From assembly GCA_002869855.2 (NCBI GenBank), contig NEWQ02000008.1:62001-126000 (forward strand): a stretch of DNA of 64,000 nucleotides, written 5' to 3'. Under the pieces are notes generated by a model, which saw only the letters and a program-made list of their open reading frames with translations, made no database searches and had not been told where the DNA came from. The DNA comes from Nitrospira sp. CG24D. Lineage in GTDB: Bacteria; Nitrospirota; Nitrospiria; Nitrospirales; Nitrospiraceae. Position 1 is the first letter of the stretch, and each line of letters starts with the position of its first letter. A program made the position numbers and the translations under genes. Below are positions 8,454 to 17,188 of this stretch, in pieces.

Positions 8454-9379
8454 CCGACCTTTCCACAACGATTGCAGGGGTGACGTTTCCCAGCTGTTTT
8501 ATGAACGCGGCCGGCGCGCTTTGTGTCACGCGGGACGAACTGGTGGCGCTGGGCAAGTCCCGCGCGGGAGCCATTGTCACCAAGTCGATGACCATCGAGG
8601 CGCGCCAGGGCAATCCGGAGCCGCGCTATTACGGATTCCCTGGCGGCTCGATCAACTCGATGGGATTGCCCAATCTCGGCTATTTGGCCTATGCCGAGAT
8701 CATTCCCGAATTGAAACAGTTCGGGAAGCCGGTGATCGCGAGCGTGGCGGGACTGTGCGAAGACGATTTTCCGACGATCGCGGCCACGATCAACGCGGCG
8801 AAGCCTGACTTGATCGAAGTGAATCTCTCCTGCCCAAATATTCCCGGCAAGCCGCAGATCGGCTATGACCCGGACGCGTCGGAGCGTTTACTCAAGCGTG
8901 TGCGCAAAGTCATCACCGTTCCGATGGGTGTGAAGCTTCCGCCCTATTTCGATCCGGCGCACCACGAGGTTATGGGTAAGGTCATCGGCCGGTGCGAGGT
9001 CGATTTTCTCAACATGATTAACTCGGTCGGAAACGGCCTCGTGGTCGATCCGGAGCGGGAGGAAGTCGTCATCAAGCCGAAAGGCGGATTCGGCGGGTTG
9101 GGCGGCACCATCATCAAGGCTGTGGCGCTCGCGAATGTGCGCGCCTTCTACAAAATCTTTCAGGGAAAGATTCCCATCATCGGCACCGGCGGCGTGATGA
9201 ACGGGGTCGATGCTTTCGAGCACTTTCTCTGCGGAGCGTCGGCCGTGCAGGTCGGCACTGTTCTGGTTGAAGAGGGGCTGGGAGTCTTCGGACGGTTGGA
9301 AACGGAACTCGCGGCGCAACTGAAGAAGAAAGGCTACGGATCGATTGCGGATTGTCGAGGGAAGGTCAAAGAACTCTGA
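8450..9379 (+). CDS. pyrD: Dihydroorotate dehydrogenase, class 1A type
   Basis: A 309-residue FMN-dependent TIM-barrel enzyme that oxidises dihydroorotate to orotate in pyrimidine synthesis; class 1A enzymes are cytosolic and use fumarate. Evidence is the active-site segment VNLSCPNIPGKPQIGYD with the class 1 catalytic Cys, NSMGLPN near the N-terminus, KLPPY with the FMN/substrate Lys, and the C-terminal phosphate-binding IIGTGGV and GASAVQVGT. The ATG at 8450 overlaps the stop of the ABC ATPase gene, so translation is coupled, an unusual pairing. It ends 2 bases before the convergent LuxR-type gene. Confidence 0.85.
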   Translation: MTDLSTTIAGVTFPSCFMNAAGALCVTRDELVALGKSRAGAIVTKSMTIEARQGNPEPRYYGFPGGSINSMGLPNLGYLAYAEIIPELKQFGKPVIASVAGLCEDDFPTIAATINAAKPDLIEVNLSCPNIPGKPQIGYDPDASERLLKRVRKVITVPMGVKLPPYFDPAHHEVMGKVIGRCEVDFLNMINSVGNGLVVDPEREEVVIKPKGGFGGLGGTIIKAVALANVRAFYKIFQGKIPIIGTGGVMNGVDAFEHFLCGASAVQVGTVLVEEGLGVFGRLETELAAQLKKKGYGSIADCRGKVKEL

Positions 9380-9381
9380 CG

Positions 9382-9651
9382 TTACTTCAGGCCGAAGTTG
9401 CGGGGTAGTAATCCGTGCTGAAGGCCTTGGCGAAGTAGCTGCGCCACGTTCCGGACATTCAGCCGCCGCATCAGATTGAAGCGATGCACCTCGACGGTGC
9501 GGATGCTGATGGCCAGTGTCTCCGCAATTTCCCGATTCGTATGGCCGAGGGCGACCATCTTGAGAATTTCCCGTTGCCGGGGGGTAATGGAGAACTCGGC
9601 TTTCGGGCTCCGGTCCAGCTGAAGTGCGTTGTTCCCTCGACTACGTGCCAT
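9382..9651 (-). CDS. Stand-alone LuxR/GerE-type HTH protein
   Basis: An 89-residue protein that is essentially only a LuxR-type DNA-binding domain: TPRQREILKMVALGHTNREIAETL followed by the recognition helix region SIRTVEVHRFNLMRRLNVRN. There is no receiver or ligand-binding domain. GerE-like single-domain regulators bind DNA as dimers. It lies between an ABC ATPase-pyrD pair and their likely permease on the opposite strand, which breaks up that system. Confidence 0.82.
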   Translation of the reverse strand: MARSRGNNALQLDRSPKAEFSITPRQREILKMVALGHTNREIAETLAISIRTVEVHRFNLMRRLNVRNVAQLLRQGLQHGLLPRNFGLK

Positions 9652-9818
9652 GTGTTACTCCCGATCAAATGTTCTTCGCCAATCTAGCAAAGGGTCGGCG
9701 ACCTGTAAACGAAACGGCCATTCTGTGCATCCCGTAAATCCTTCGTGCGTGCAGGTGTTTCCAGTCACCGTGGTTCTACGTAAGTGCAAACAGAAGCCGT
9801 ACCTCTAGGAGCCGCACA

Positions 9819-12431
9819 ATGGCCTGGTTGAAAGTTGTCGCGCTTCTTCTCCTGTCCCATATGACCCAGCGGCCGTTCAGGACTGGCCTTACTATTGTGG
9901 GTGTGGCGTTGGGCGTGGCGGCGTCGGTGGCGGTGCGAACGGCTAATGTGGAGGTGCTGCATTCATTTGAGCAGGCGGTGCTCACCGTTGCTGGTCCGAC
10001 CACATTGGAAGTATCAGGTGGAGATTTTGGGCTGGACGAACAACTGATCGCGAAGGTGCGGGCAGTACCGGGCCTGGCTTCTGCGTCGCCGGTGATCATA
10101 CAGACGGCAGTGAGGCTCGATGCCGGGCAACCGGATGCGGCACTGCAAGTGATCGGCCTGGATCTTCTGGCGGAGTTTGATTCCCGCGGCTTTCGAGTGA
10201 TGCAGAGGCAGGATGACAATCCCCTCGCTGACTTATTGAAAGCCGACAGCCTGTACCTTGGAAGAAAATTGGCGGCGGAGTGGCGTCTTGAACAGGCGAG
10301 CACGATCCAACTCCAAGTGGGGCCTCAGCAGGTACAGGCGCGGGTTGCGGGCGTGATTCAGGACCAATCCGACCGGGTCTCGTCCTGGGATCATGTGGCG
10401 ATTATGGACATTGCCGCCGCCCAAGTTCTGTTTGGCATGGTCGGAAAGCTGGACCGGATCGATCTGGTCACAAGCCCTGAGGTCGAGGTTGACGCGGCGG
10501 CGCAGGCCGTGCGAGCAGTCGTGCCGCCGCATGTCACGGTCGAGCGGCCGGCGAGCCGGACGCGCCAGGTCGAGCAGATGGTGTGGGCATTCCGATTGAA
10601 CCTCACGGTGTTGAGCTGGGTCGGGCTGCTCGTCGGTATGTTTCTCATCTACAACACGATGGCCTTCGCCGTGGCGCAGCGCCGGCGCGAGATCGGTATT
10701 TACCGCGCGATCGGGATGACCCAGACACGTGTGGCCGGACTCTTTCTGGCCGAGGCGGCTTTGTTCGGTCTGTTGGGAGGAATCGTCGGGAGTGTGGGCG
10801 GCATCCTGCTGGCGCAGAAGTTAGTCCTGCTGGTCAGCCGGACGATCTCGGATCTCTACACACCGGTGAGTCAGGGGGCGGCGTCCTGGCTCGATTCCGC
10901 TGAACTCTGGCGGGCCTCTTTTGAAGGCATTCTGATCGGCTGTCTCGTTTCCATGATCGGGGCGATCGGGCCGAGCCTCGATGCCAGCCGCACCGCCACC
11001 GTGCGAGCCCTCGCGCCGGGTGACTATGAAAGCAGTCGCCAGATACGCGTGGGGGGGCTGGCCTGGGGCGGGCTCGGATTGCTCCTGATCGCCGGGGTGC
11101 TTGCGCTGGCCGGGCCGCTGGGCGGCGTGCCGATCCTGGGCTATCTCGCCACATTCTGTTTATTGGCCGGGTTGTCGTGCCTCGCGCCATTCTGCATTAC
11201 CGGTTGGAGAAGGCGGACGGTAGAGGGCGAACGGCTCGCCGGTATTCAGGGTGCGATGCGAGAGATTGCCGTGGAGCATGCCGCCAGAAATCCCGGCCGG
11301 AATAGTGTAACGGTCTCCGCACTGATGGTGGGTCTGGCTATTATGATCGGCGTCCTGATCATGGTGCGCAGTTTCCGGCACACCGTCGAAGTCTGGATCA
11401 ACGAAACGGTGATCGCCGACATCGTCGTGGCCCCCTCGACCTGGCTTCGGGAAGCGAACAGTGGGAGCGGTGCGAAGAGTCTGCCTTCTGGCTGGCAAAC
11501 AGTGCTGGCCACCATTCCCGGCGTAGCAGAGGTGGATACCTATCGGGACGTGCGGGTTGAGGTGAAGGGGCAGCGTGTGGCGATTGTCTCACGCGATCTT
11601 CGCCTCCATGCCAGACGCAGCCAGTATCTCGTCCGGCAGGGGAACTCCACAGACCTGTTGAACCGGGCTGCCGATCGCGGCGGGGTTATCGTGTCTGAAG
11701 TGCTGGCCAACCGGCTCGGCGTTCGCGAAGGGCAGTCGCTGGAGATCATGACGCCGCAAGGAGCGCGATCGTTTCCGGTCGTGGCGGTGTTCTACGACTA
11801 TGCCACCGACGGCGGGAAGCTAGTCATGGATCGCAGTCTCTATCAATCGCTCTGGCAGGATGAACTCGTGACGGTCTTTCCGATCTATCTGAACGACGGG
11901 GCAGATAGGGAGCAGGTCCGGCAGGCGATCGCCAGTGGATTGGAGCAAGCTCAGGACCAGACATTGCCACCGCTGATCATCAGCAACAGCGAGTTGCGCA
12001 AGGAAATCCTCGACATCTTCGACCGGACGTTTCTGTTGACCTATGTGCTTGAAGCGATTGCGGTGATCATCGCCATGCTCGGTATCGTGAATACGCTGGT
12101 CACGTCGGTGTTGGAACGACGTAGAGAGTTCGCCACGCTACGCGCCATCGGCGGCAGCGAGGGGCAAATCAGACAGTTGGTCTTGTGGGAAGCGGCTTAT
12201 CTGGGGCTGGTGGGTATCGCGTTGGGACTTGTCGGTGGCGGGCTACTCTCGCTGTTGCTCATCAAAGTGATCAACAAACAATCGTTCGGCTGGACGATTC
12301 AGATGATTCTCCCCTTCGGCGCTCTCGCCCAAGCCGTCGGTCTTGCAGCGGCTGCCACGCTAGTCGCCGGCTACTTCCCTGCCCGCTGGGCGGCCCAGCA
12401 GCCGGTGGTGGAGGGGTTAAGAGAAGAATGA
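9819..12431 (+). CDS. Large FtsX-type ABC transporter permease (YbbP-like)
   Basis: An 870-residue permease with duplicated FtsX modules. An N-terminal membrane segment (GLTIVGVALGVAASVAV) precedes a MacB_PCD-like periplasmic region. The first FtsX core (about 265-405) contains the loop QRRREIGIYRAIGMTQ, and the second FtsX core (about 745-865) contains ERRREFATLRAIGGSEGQ. Membrane segments near 420-460 and 505-525 lie between. This double-module layout is that of YbbP/LolCE-like proteins. It starts with an ATG behind TAGGAG. The ATPase partner is likely the protein encoded at 7755-8453. Probable role: lipoprotein, lipid or toxin extraction from the inner membrane; the substrate is not visible. 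Confidence 0.82.
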   Translation: MAWLKVVALLLLSHMTQRPFRTGLTIVGVALGVAASVAVRTANVEVLHSFEQAVLTVAGPTTLEVSGGDFGLDEQLIAKVRAVPGLASASPVIIQTAVRLDAGQPDAALQVIGLDLLAEFDSRGFRVMQRQDDNPLADLLKADSLYLGRKLAAEWRLEQASTIQLQVGPQQVQARVAGVIQDQSDRVSSWDHVAIMDIAAAQVLFGMVGKLDRIDLVTSPEVEVDAAAQAVRAVVPPHVTVERPASRTRQVEQMVWAFRLNLTVLSWVGLLVGMFLIYNTMAFAVAQRRREIGIYRAIGMTQTRVAGLFLAEAALFGLLGGIVGSVGGILLAQKLVLLVSRTISDLYTPVSQGAASWLDSAELWRASFEGILIGCLVSMIGAIGPSLDASRTATVRALAPGDYESSRQIRVGGLAWGGLGLLLIAGVLALAGPLGGVPILGYLATFCLLAGLSCLAPFCITGWRRRTVEGERLAGIQGAMREIAVEHAARNPGRNSVTVSALMVGLAIMIGVLIMVRSFRHTVEVWINETVIADIVVAPSTWLREANSGSGAKSLPSGWQTVLATIPGVAEVDTYRDVRVEVKGQRVAIVSRDLRLHARRSQYLVRQGNSTDLLNRAADRGGVIVSEVLANRLGVREGQSLEIMTPQGARSFPVVAVFYDYATDGGKLVMDRSLYQSLWQDELVTVFPIYLNDGADREQVRQAIASGLEQAQDQTLPPLIISNSELRKEILDIFDRTFLLTYVLEAIAVIIAMLGIVNTLVTSVLERRREFATLRAIGGSEGQIRQLVLWEAAYLGLVGIALGLVGGGLLSLLLIKVINKQSFGWTIQMILPFGALAQAVGLAAAATLVAGYFPARWAAQQPVVEGLREE

Positions 12432-12471
12432 TGGGGACACTCGATGAAGATTTTTAGATTGGATTGTTCTT

Positions 12472-13401
12472 TTAAGTCGCGTTGACCTTCCAATCCGATA
12501 TTTCGAGGTAGTGCTCGATTTCTTTCCCGAGAAGTCCTCGAGCATGATTGGCAGCTTCCATACTTGGGTTAATGAATTCTATTCTACGAGCTGTAGAGGC
12601 CCATTTTTTATACAGCTCCAGGAGGTCCGTGTCACTTTCTGTTAGCCCTACTCCCCAGAAGGTGAGATTTTGAGGAGCAAATACTCTGGCGGGTTCCAAG
12701 ATCATCGACGAAACCCAATGCTGCCTGTAAGACTTATTGAGCCTCGGGGGGATGAAACCAACATAATTTTTTGAGCCGTCAGACGGTTGTGGCGTGCCAG
12801 GCCAATTTAGTTGACCAAAGCAAAACCGTTCCTCTGTCTCATTAATAACGAGATTGAATGAGCCATGAGGTTTACATATTGTCAGTTTTTGACTGTTTGC
12901 AGCATTGGGTAAGAAAACCAACTGATGACCTACCTGGGCTGCACCGATTTCAAAAATTGTGTCGTAATTTAAATTTACGACTGCATCGCCTGCTCGAAGA
13001 CGGCTTGCTACAGATTGAGCGCATGGCATAGGACGTTCCATTATGTTTCCGCCCTTCCATAGTCCTTGTAATAGGAGAAAAACCATTGGATTGAGGATGC
13101 CATGATAAAGAAGGTTTTCATATGTGCCGGGGTAGGAGCCTTGGTTTACATAGGCGAACTCAAAAAACCGCTCTATGTTGATTTTGGCCTTTTCTTCAAG
13201 GCGGAAGAATAAATCACGGGGATCGGGGGTTGGCTCGTACCCTTCCTGTCTGAGATAGGCGGCCAGAAGCTGAGCCGGATTGTAGTCGGACCAGAGTCGT
13301 CTAGCGAAGTTTGTAATGAGTGGAAGGCAGAGCTCTTCTGGTAAACCAGCGGTCAGCCCTTCTGCATAGCTTGCACCTGCTCCGACAATCAAGAGTCTCA
13401 T
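12472..13401 (-). CDS. SIR2-like domain protein, possibly horizontally acquired
   Basis: A 309-residue protein with a SIR2-like Rossmann fold. It begins at the extreme N-terminus with the NAD-binding loop MRLLIVGAGASYAEGL. NLNYDTIFE and KPHGSFNLV match the Asn-Asp and His-Gly positions of SIR2-type NADases, and FWGVGLTESDTDLLEL matches the C-terminal loop of the fold. It lacks the zinc-binding Cys pairs of protein deacetylases. SIR2-like proteins of this sort often deplete NAD in anti-phage systems, but no partner gene (argonaute, HerA, TPR) is adjacent. The gene is clearly more AT-rich than its neighbours, which suggests transfer. Activity is inferred. Confidence 0.65.
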   Translation of the reverse strand: MRLLIVGAGASYAEGLTAGLPEELCLPLITNFARRLWSDYNPAQLLAAYLRQEGYEPTPDPRDLFFRLEEKAKINIERFFEFAYVNQGSYPGTYENLLYHGILNPMVFLLLQGLWKGGNIMERPMPCAQSVASRLRAGDAVVNLNYDTIFEIGAAQVGHQLVFLPNAANSQKLTICKPHGSFNLVINETEERFCFGQLNWPGTPQPSDGSKNYVGFIPPRLNKSYRQHWVSSMILEPARVFAPQNLTFWGVGLTESDTDLLELYKKWASTARRIEFINPSMEAANHARGLLGKEIEHYLEISDWKVNAT

Positions 13402-13546
13402 GTCACATTTCCAGTCAGCGGCTGGAGATTTGGTGCCCCGGCTAGTTGAGAGGGTGTGGTTCTTCGTTCAAAAAATTCAACTGCACAGAACTGTCAGCGG
13501 AGAGAATATCTCAATTTCTTGAGGAAAGGGTATTCGTGGGAAATGG

Positions 13547-14542
13547 TTAGCTTGCCACCGGCTGTTGGTAGTCCACTTCGATCTTGAAGCCAAGATCTTC
13601 GATCATGCCCCAGACTTCGGGGGCTGGTGAGCCTGGTGTGGTCAGGTAGTTATTCACGAAGACTGAGTCGGCCGGGTAGAGGGAGAGGGGCTGGAGGCTG
13701 CGGAGGTTGTGCTCGCGGCCACCGGCGATGCGGATTTCCGTGCGCGGGTGTAGGAAGCGGAAGAGGCAGAGGACTTTGAGGCAGCGCTGCGGTGTGAGGG
13801 CGTCAATGTTCTCCAGGGGCGTGCCTTCTACCGGATTGAGCATATTCAAGGGAATCGAGTCCGGCTTTACGTCGCGCAGAGCAGTAGCCAGGTCGATGAG
13901 GTCTTCGTTGCTTTCCCCCATGCCGACGATCCCACCTGAGCAGATTTCCAACCCGGCTGCCCGCGCATTCTTGATGGTCGAGAGGCGGTCCTGGAACGTG
14001 TGGGTCGTGCAAATCGACTCGTGGAAAGCTTCGCTGGTGTTGAGATTGTGGTTCACGCGATCGACCCCGGCGGCTTTCAGCCTCTTGGCCTGTTCTCCGC
14101 TCATCAAGCCGAGGGAGCAGCAGATCTGAATCGGGATTTCCTGCTTGATCGAGCGCACGGCTCCGGCGATTTCATCGATTTCCCGATCCAACGGGCTGCG
14201 TCCGCTGATGACGATGCAGTAGCGCTGGGCTTTCGAGGCGGCGGCTTGGCGCGCGCCTTCCATCATTTGTTTCTGTGGCAACAAGTTATAGCGTTCAATC
14301 GGCGCGGTGGATATGGCGGATTGCGAGCAATAGTGACAATCTTCCATGCAGGCGCCGCTTTTGGCGTTCTGCAGCATCTGCAGGCGGACGGTGCGGCCGA
14401 AGTATTTCGAGCGGACTTGAAAGGCGGCATGCAACAGCGCGAGGAGGTCGTCGTCGGGGCTGTTCAAGACGGACAGCGATTCCGCTCGTGTGAGGGGCTC
14501 ATCGTTGAGCGCTTTGTTCGCGAGTTGCATGTAATCGGTCAT
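13547..14542 (-). CDS. bioB: Biotin synthase
   Basis: A 331-residue radical SAM enzyme that inserts sulfur into dethiobiotin. It has the CxxxCxxC cluster motif CMEDCHYC for the 4Fe-4S centre, conserved Cys positions for the 2Fe-2S cluster (CIVISGR, CCSLG), YNHNLNTS-like NHNLNTSEAF, and RIAGGRE near the C-terminus with the Arg ligand. The frame opens with a GTG at 14551, but the ATG at 14542 is preferred because AAAGGTG lies 7 bases before it. No other bio genes are close; it follows the lapAB-like gene with a 69-base gap. Confidence 0.93.
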   Translation of the reverse strand: MTDYMQLANKALNDEPLTRAESLSVLNSPDDDLLALLHAAFQVRSKYFGRTVRLQMLQNAKSGACMEDCHYCSQSAISTAPIERYNLLPQKQMMEGARQAAASKAQRYCIVISGRSPLDREIDEIAGAVRSIKQEIPIQICCSLGLMSGEQAKRLKAAGVDRVNHNLNTSEAFHESICTTHTFQDRLSTIKNARAAGLEICSGGIVGMGESNEDLIDLATALRDVKPDSIPLNMLNPVEGTPLENIDALTPQRCLKVLCLFRFLHPRTEIRIAGGREHNLRSLQPLSLYPADSVFVNNYLTTPGSPAPEVWGMIEDLGFKIEVDYQQPVAS

Positions 14543-14620
14543 GACAGACACCTTTCAGTCGTGCGTGCGGAAAACGGGTTTGATCAATAAGGGTTGTACG
14601 AGATCGGGACGGGAGAAAAC

Positions 14621-16021
14621 CTACACGGTTTCAAACGGAGAAGCAATGCCCTGATAGGGGACGGCACGGACGGAGGACGGGTCGCTCTCTGCGCCTGCGG
14701 CCGGTTGGCCGGCTTCGAGCCAGGGGAGCGCGGTGAGGGTGTTCCAGCGGGCGCAGCGGCGGCAACGGCCGGACCATTCCAACGATTCCTGCTGGCACTG
14801 GGTGCAGATGTAGGGCACGATCACGCGCTTCTTGAAACTGAGCGCTTTCTTGAGTTCGACGATGGCCTGCTCGAAGTGCTGCTTGCGCAGGTACAGATTG
14901 GCCATGATCTTGTGATAGTCCAGGAGATGGTCCTGCGGCCCTTCGATGGTTGAAAGCACATCGAAGGCTTCATCGACCATTTCAAGCCGATAGTAGAGTT
15001 TACCCAGATAGAACTGCAGCACAGGATTCTGCGGGTCCTGTTGCAGGGCTTCCTGGTACACGCGGATGATCTCGCTCGGCTCGCCTTGCTCCAGGAACAG
15101 TTCCTCCAAGCGATGGAGGATGATGACGCTTCTGGTACGGTTGTAGACCTTCTTCAGAATCTCAACCGCGTCCTTCGTCTTGCCTTCATGGATCAGGATT
15201 TCGCCGATGCCGATGTAGGCCGGCAGGAAACTCCGTTCTTTCTTGATCGCGCCCCGGAAATACCGGCGGGCCTTGTCGGGGTGTCCCCGTTCCAGTAGCT
15301 GGCGGCCGACTTCGTACATGCAGCCGACGAGGAGGTCCGCTTCGGCCTGCTTTTCCGATTCAGGCAGGTTCGCTTTTAAGAGGCGGTGTTGAATTTCCAG
15401 CGCATCGCTCCACTTTTCCAGGCGAATGAGCAGGTCGCGCTTGCGAATCAAGGCCGTCAGGTTATCCGGCTCGATCTTGAGAATCTTCTGCAACGCCTGT
15501 AGCGCGTCTTCATAGCGCTTGGCGCCCTCGAGATCTTTGCCCAGCTCCAGCAGGACTTCGATATTTCTGTCGTCGACGCGATGGGCATGCTGGTGCAGCC
15601 GGATGGCTTCGGCGTAGTTGAGTTCGGAGCGGTAGATATTGCCGAGCCATAGCAGAGAGTCCACGCGATTGGGGTCCATGGCCAGCGCTTTTTCAAAGAG
15701 GCTCATGGCCTCGACCGTGCGCTTGGACATGAAGGCGTGGGTGCCTTCGCGATGCAGGGCGTCCACTTTTTCTTTCCGTCGTGCCAGGCGGCTGCTTTGC
15801 CAGGTGATGATAGCGTGCGCGGTTTGTTGCAATCCTACCACGAAGGTCACGACCACGGCGCCGATCGCCATGGAGATGAGCACCAGCGTCACCGGGCTGA
15901 GCTCAAATTCCACGGCAGAGCTGGTGCGGACCATCACCATGCCGGGGTTCAGCTCACGGAAATAGCTATAGATGAAGACGCCGGCGCTGATGAGGAAGAT
16001 GGTGAGCAGCAGTCTGAACAT
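14621..16021 (-). CDS. lapB: LapA-LapB fusion: membrane-anchored TPR protein with zinc ribbon
   Basis: A 466-residue protein. Two membrane segments (1-21 and about 44-65) with the intervening NPGMVMVRTSSAVEFELSP stretch match the LapA (YciS) domain. They are followed by about eight TPR repeats (90-390) and a C-terminal rubredoxin-like CTQCQQ...CRRCARW metal site, as in LapB (YciM). In E. coli LapB adapts FtsH to degrade LpxC and so controls LPS synthesis; LapA is a separate small partner. The fusion agrees with their functional link. The C-terminal 40 residues after the zinc ribbon are extra. It starts 3 bases after the rsfS stop. Confidence 0.82.
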   Translation of the reverse strand: MFRLLLTIFLISAGVFIYSYFRELNPGMVMVRTSSAVEFELSPVTLVLISMAIGAVVVTFVVGLQQTAHAIITWQSSRLARRKEKVDALHREGTHAFMSKRTVEAMSLFEKALAMDPNRVDSLLWLGNIYRSELNYAEAIRLHQHAHRVDDRNIEVLLELGKDLEGAKRYEDALQALQKILKIEPDNLTALIRKRDLLIRLEKWSDALEIQHRLLKANLPESEKQAEADLLVGCMYEVGRQLLERGHPDKARRYFRGAIKKERSFLPAYIGIGEILIHEGKTKDAVEILKKVYNRTRSVIILHRLEELFLEQGEPSEIIRVYQEALQQDPQNPVLQFYLGKLYYRLEMVDEAFDVLSTIEGPQDHLLDYHKIMANLYLRKQHFEQAIVELKKALSFKKRVIVPYICTQCQQESLEWSGRCRRCARWNTLTALPWLEAGQPAAGAESDPSSVRAVPYQGIASPFETV

Positions 16022-16024
16022 GGT

Positions 16025-16402
16025 CTAGACCGATTTGCGTGTTTTGGGAGTCCTGACGATAATGCGCCGCTTAGGTGCCACGGGCTCTTCTGGGTTGTCT
16101 TCGGGAATGCTCAGTGGTTTGGCGTCACTCCAGAGACGCTCCAGCGCGTAGTGCTCACGGGCGTCCTGCCTAAATATGTGCGCGACGACGTCGCCGAAAT
16201 CCATCAAGACCCACTGGCCTGACGTGGTGCCCTCAATGCTGATAGGCCGGTCGCCTTTGCCGGTCAGGACGTCGCTGGCATAGTCTGCAATGGCGCGTGT
16301 TTGCCGATCTGACTCTGCCGATCCAATGACGAGGTAGTCTGCCACCGAGGTTAACGGACCGACGTGGAGGATCTGGACATCCAGGGCCTTCTTGTCGAGC
16401 AT
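16025..16402 (-). CDS. rsfS: Ribosomal silencing factor RsfS
   Basis: RsfS/Iojap binds ribosomal protein L14 and blocks subunit joining when nutrients are low. The core is recognisable: KKALDVQILHVGPLTSVADYLVI, then IEGTTSGQWVLMDFGDVVAHIF and YALERLWSDA. The coordinates use the first ATG, giving 125 residues. However, the E. coli protein has over 20 residues before the ALDVQ motif and this ATG leaves only five. The in-frame sequence continues upstream with plausible residues (ARTSKVTAIDIGRA) but has no ATG, GTG or TTG. An in-frame ATC at 16445-16447 lies 6 bases after GGGAGG, so the true start may be a non-AUG codon overlapping nadD. The C-terminus is extended by a basic tail. Confidence 0.85.
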   Translation of the reverse strand: MLDKKALDVQILHVGPLTSVADYLVIGSAESDRQTRAIADYASDVLTGKGDRPISIEGTTSGQWVLMDFGDVVAHIFRQDAREHYALERLWSDAKPLSIPEDNPEEPVAPKRRIIVRTPKTRKSV

Positions 16403-16430
16403 CGCTCGACCGATATCAATAGCTGTGACC

Positions 16431-17117
16431 TTAGATGTGCGTGCGATGCTGATCCTCCCGATATAACTGTTGACGAAGTATATAAGATTCCACAGGGGGC
16501 GGCAACAAATTTGCCAGCATCGCCCCGCGCTGAATGCGGTGTCTGATGTCGGAGGCAGAAATGGGAGAGGGTGGAAGCGGCAAGCAGATGATAGTGCGCC
16601 CGGACGGGAGGGGCAGGTCAAGCCGATCGAGTGCCCCGGTATCCAGCGGTGCCAGCTGGTTGGGGCTGACGTGTCGAAGAAAGGGCAGTGTGGCCAAGTT
16701 CTGGAAGGACTGTCCAGGCCTGGAGATGACCACGAACGAGCAGGCGGCCAGCAGCGCATCGGGTTCTCGCCAACTGGGTAAATCGAGGAAGGCATCCAGG
16801 CCGATCAGGAAATACAGTAGAGTTTGAGATCCGTACCGGCGCTGAAGTTCACGGACGGTATCGATCGAGTAGGATTTACCTTGTCGTGAGATTTCGATAT
16901 CGGAGAGCTCGAATCCTGGCATGTCCGCGATGGCGAGACGCGCCATTTCATATCGGTGGTGGGCCGGGGCGAGGGCTCTGTCTTGCTTGTGCGGAGGATC
17001 TCCCGTTGGAATGAACAGAGTCCGGTCGAGGGCCAGAATCTTATGCGCCTTCCGGGCGATGGCCAGATGTCCGTTGTGGATTGGATTGAAGCTGCCGCCG
17101 AAGAGGCCAAGGCGCAT
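16431..17117 (-). CDS. nadD: Nicotinate-nucleotide adenylyltransferase
   Basis: A 228-residue enzyme that makes deamido-NAD from NaMN and ATP. It shows the nucleotidyltransferase signature LGLFGGSFNPIHNGHLAIA, PTGDPPHK for substrate binding, LLYFLIGLDAFLDLPSW and the C-terminal motif ISASDIRHRIQRG. The ATG at 17117 (MRLGLFGG) is chosen over an upstream ATG at 17165, since the family begins here. The upstream stretch contains three tandem copies of CGTGCTG. The 3' end overlaps the likely true start of rsfS, the usual nadD-rsfS arrangement. Confidence 0.92.
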   Translation of the reverse strand: MRLGLFGGSFNPIHNGHLAIARKAHKILALDRTLFIPTGDPPHKQDRALAPAHHRYEMARLAIADMPGFELSDIEISRQGKSYSIDTVRELQRRYGSQTLLYFLIGLDAFLDLPSWREPDALLAACSFVVISRPGQSFQNLATLPFLRHVSPNQLAPLDTGALDRLDLPLPSGRTIICLPLPPSPISASDIRHRIQRGAMLANLLPPPVESYILRQQLYREDQHRTHI

Positions 17118-17121
17118 AGGT

Positions 17122-17145
17122 CGTGCTGCGTGCTGCGTGCTGAAT
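17122..17145. repeat. Three tandem copies of a 7-bp unit
   Basis: CGTGCTG occurs three times head-to-tail at 17122-17142, just upstream of the nadD start. Similar short, degenerate tandem repeats occur in the gaps at 33733-33760, 51029-51090 and 56670-56735. Confidence 0.6.
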
Positions 17146-17188
17146 TCTGAATCGGATGAACGCATAACTCAGGGCTGAACACTCAGCG

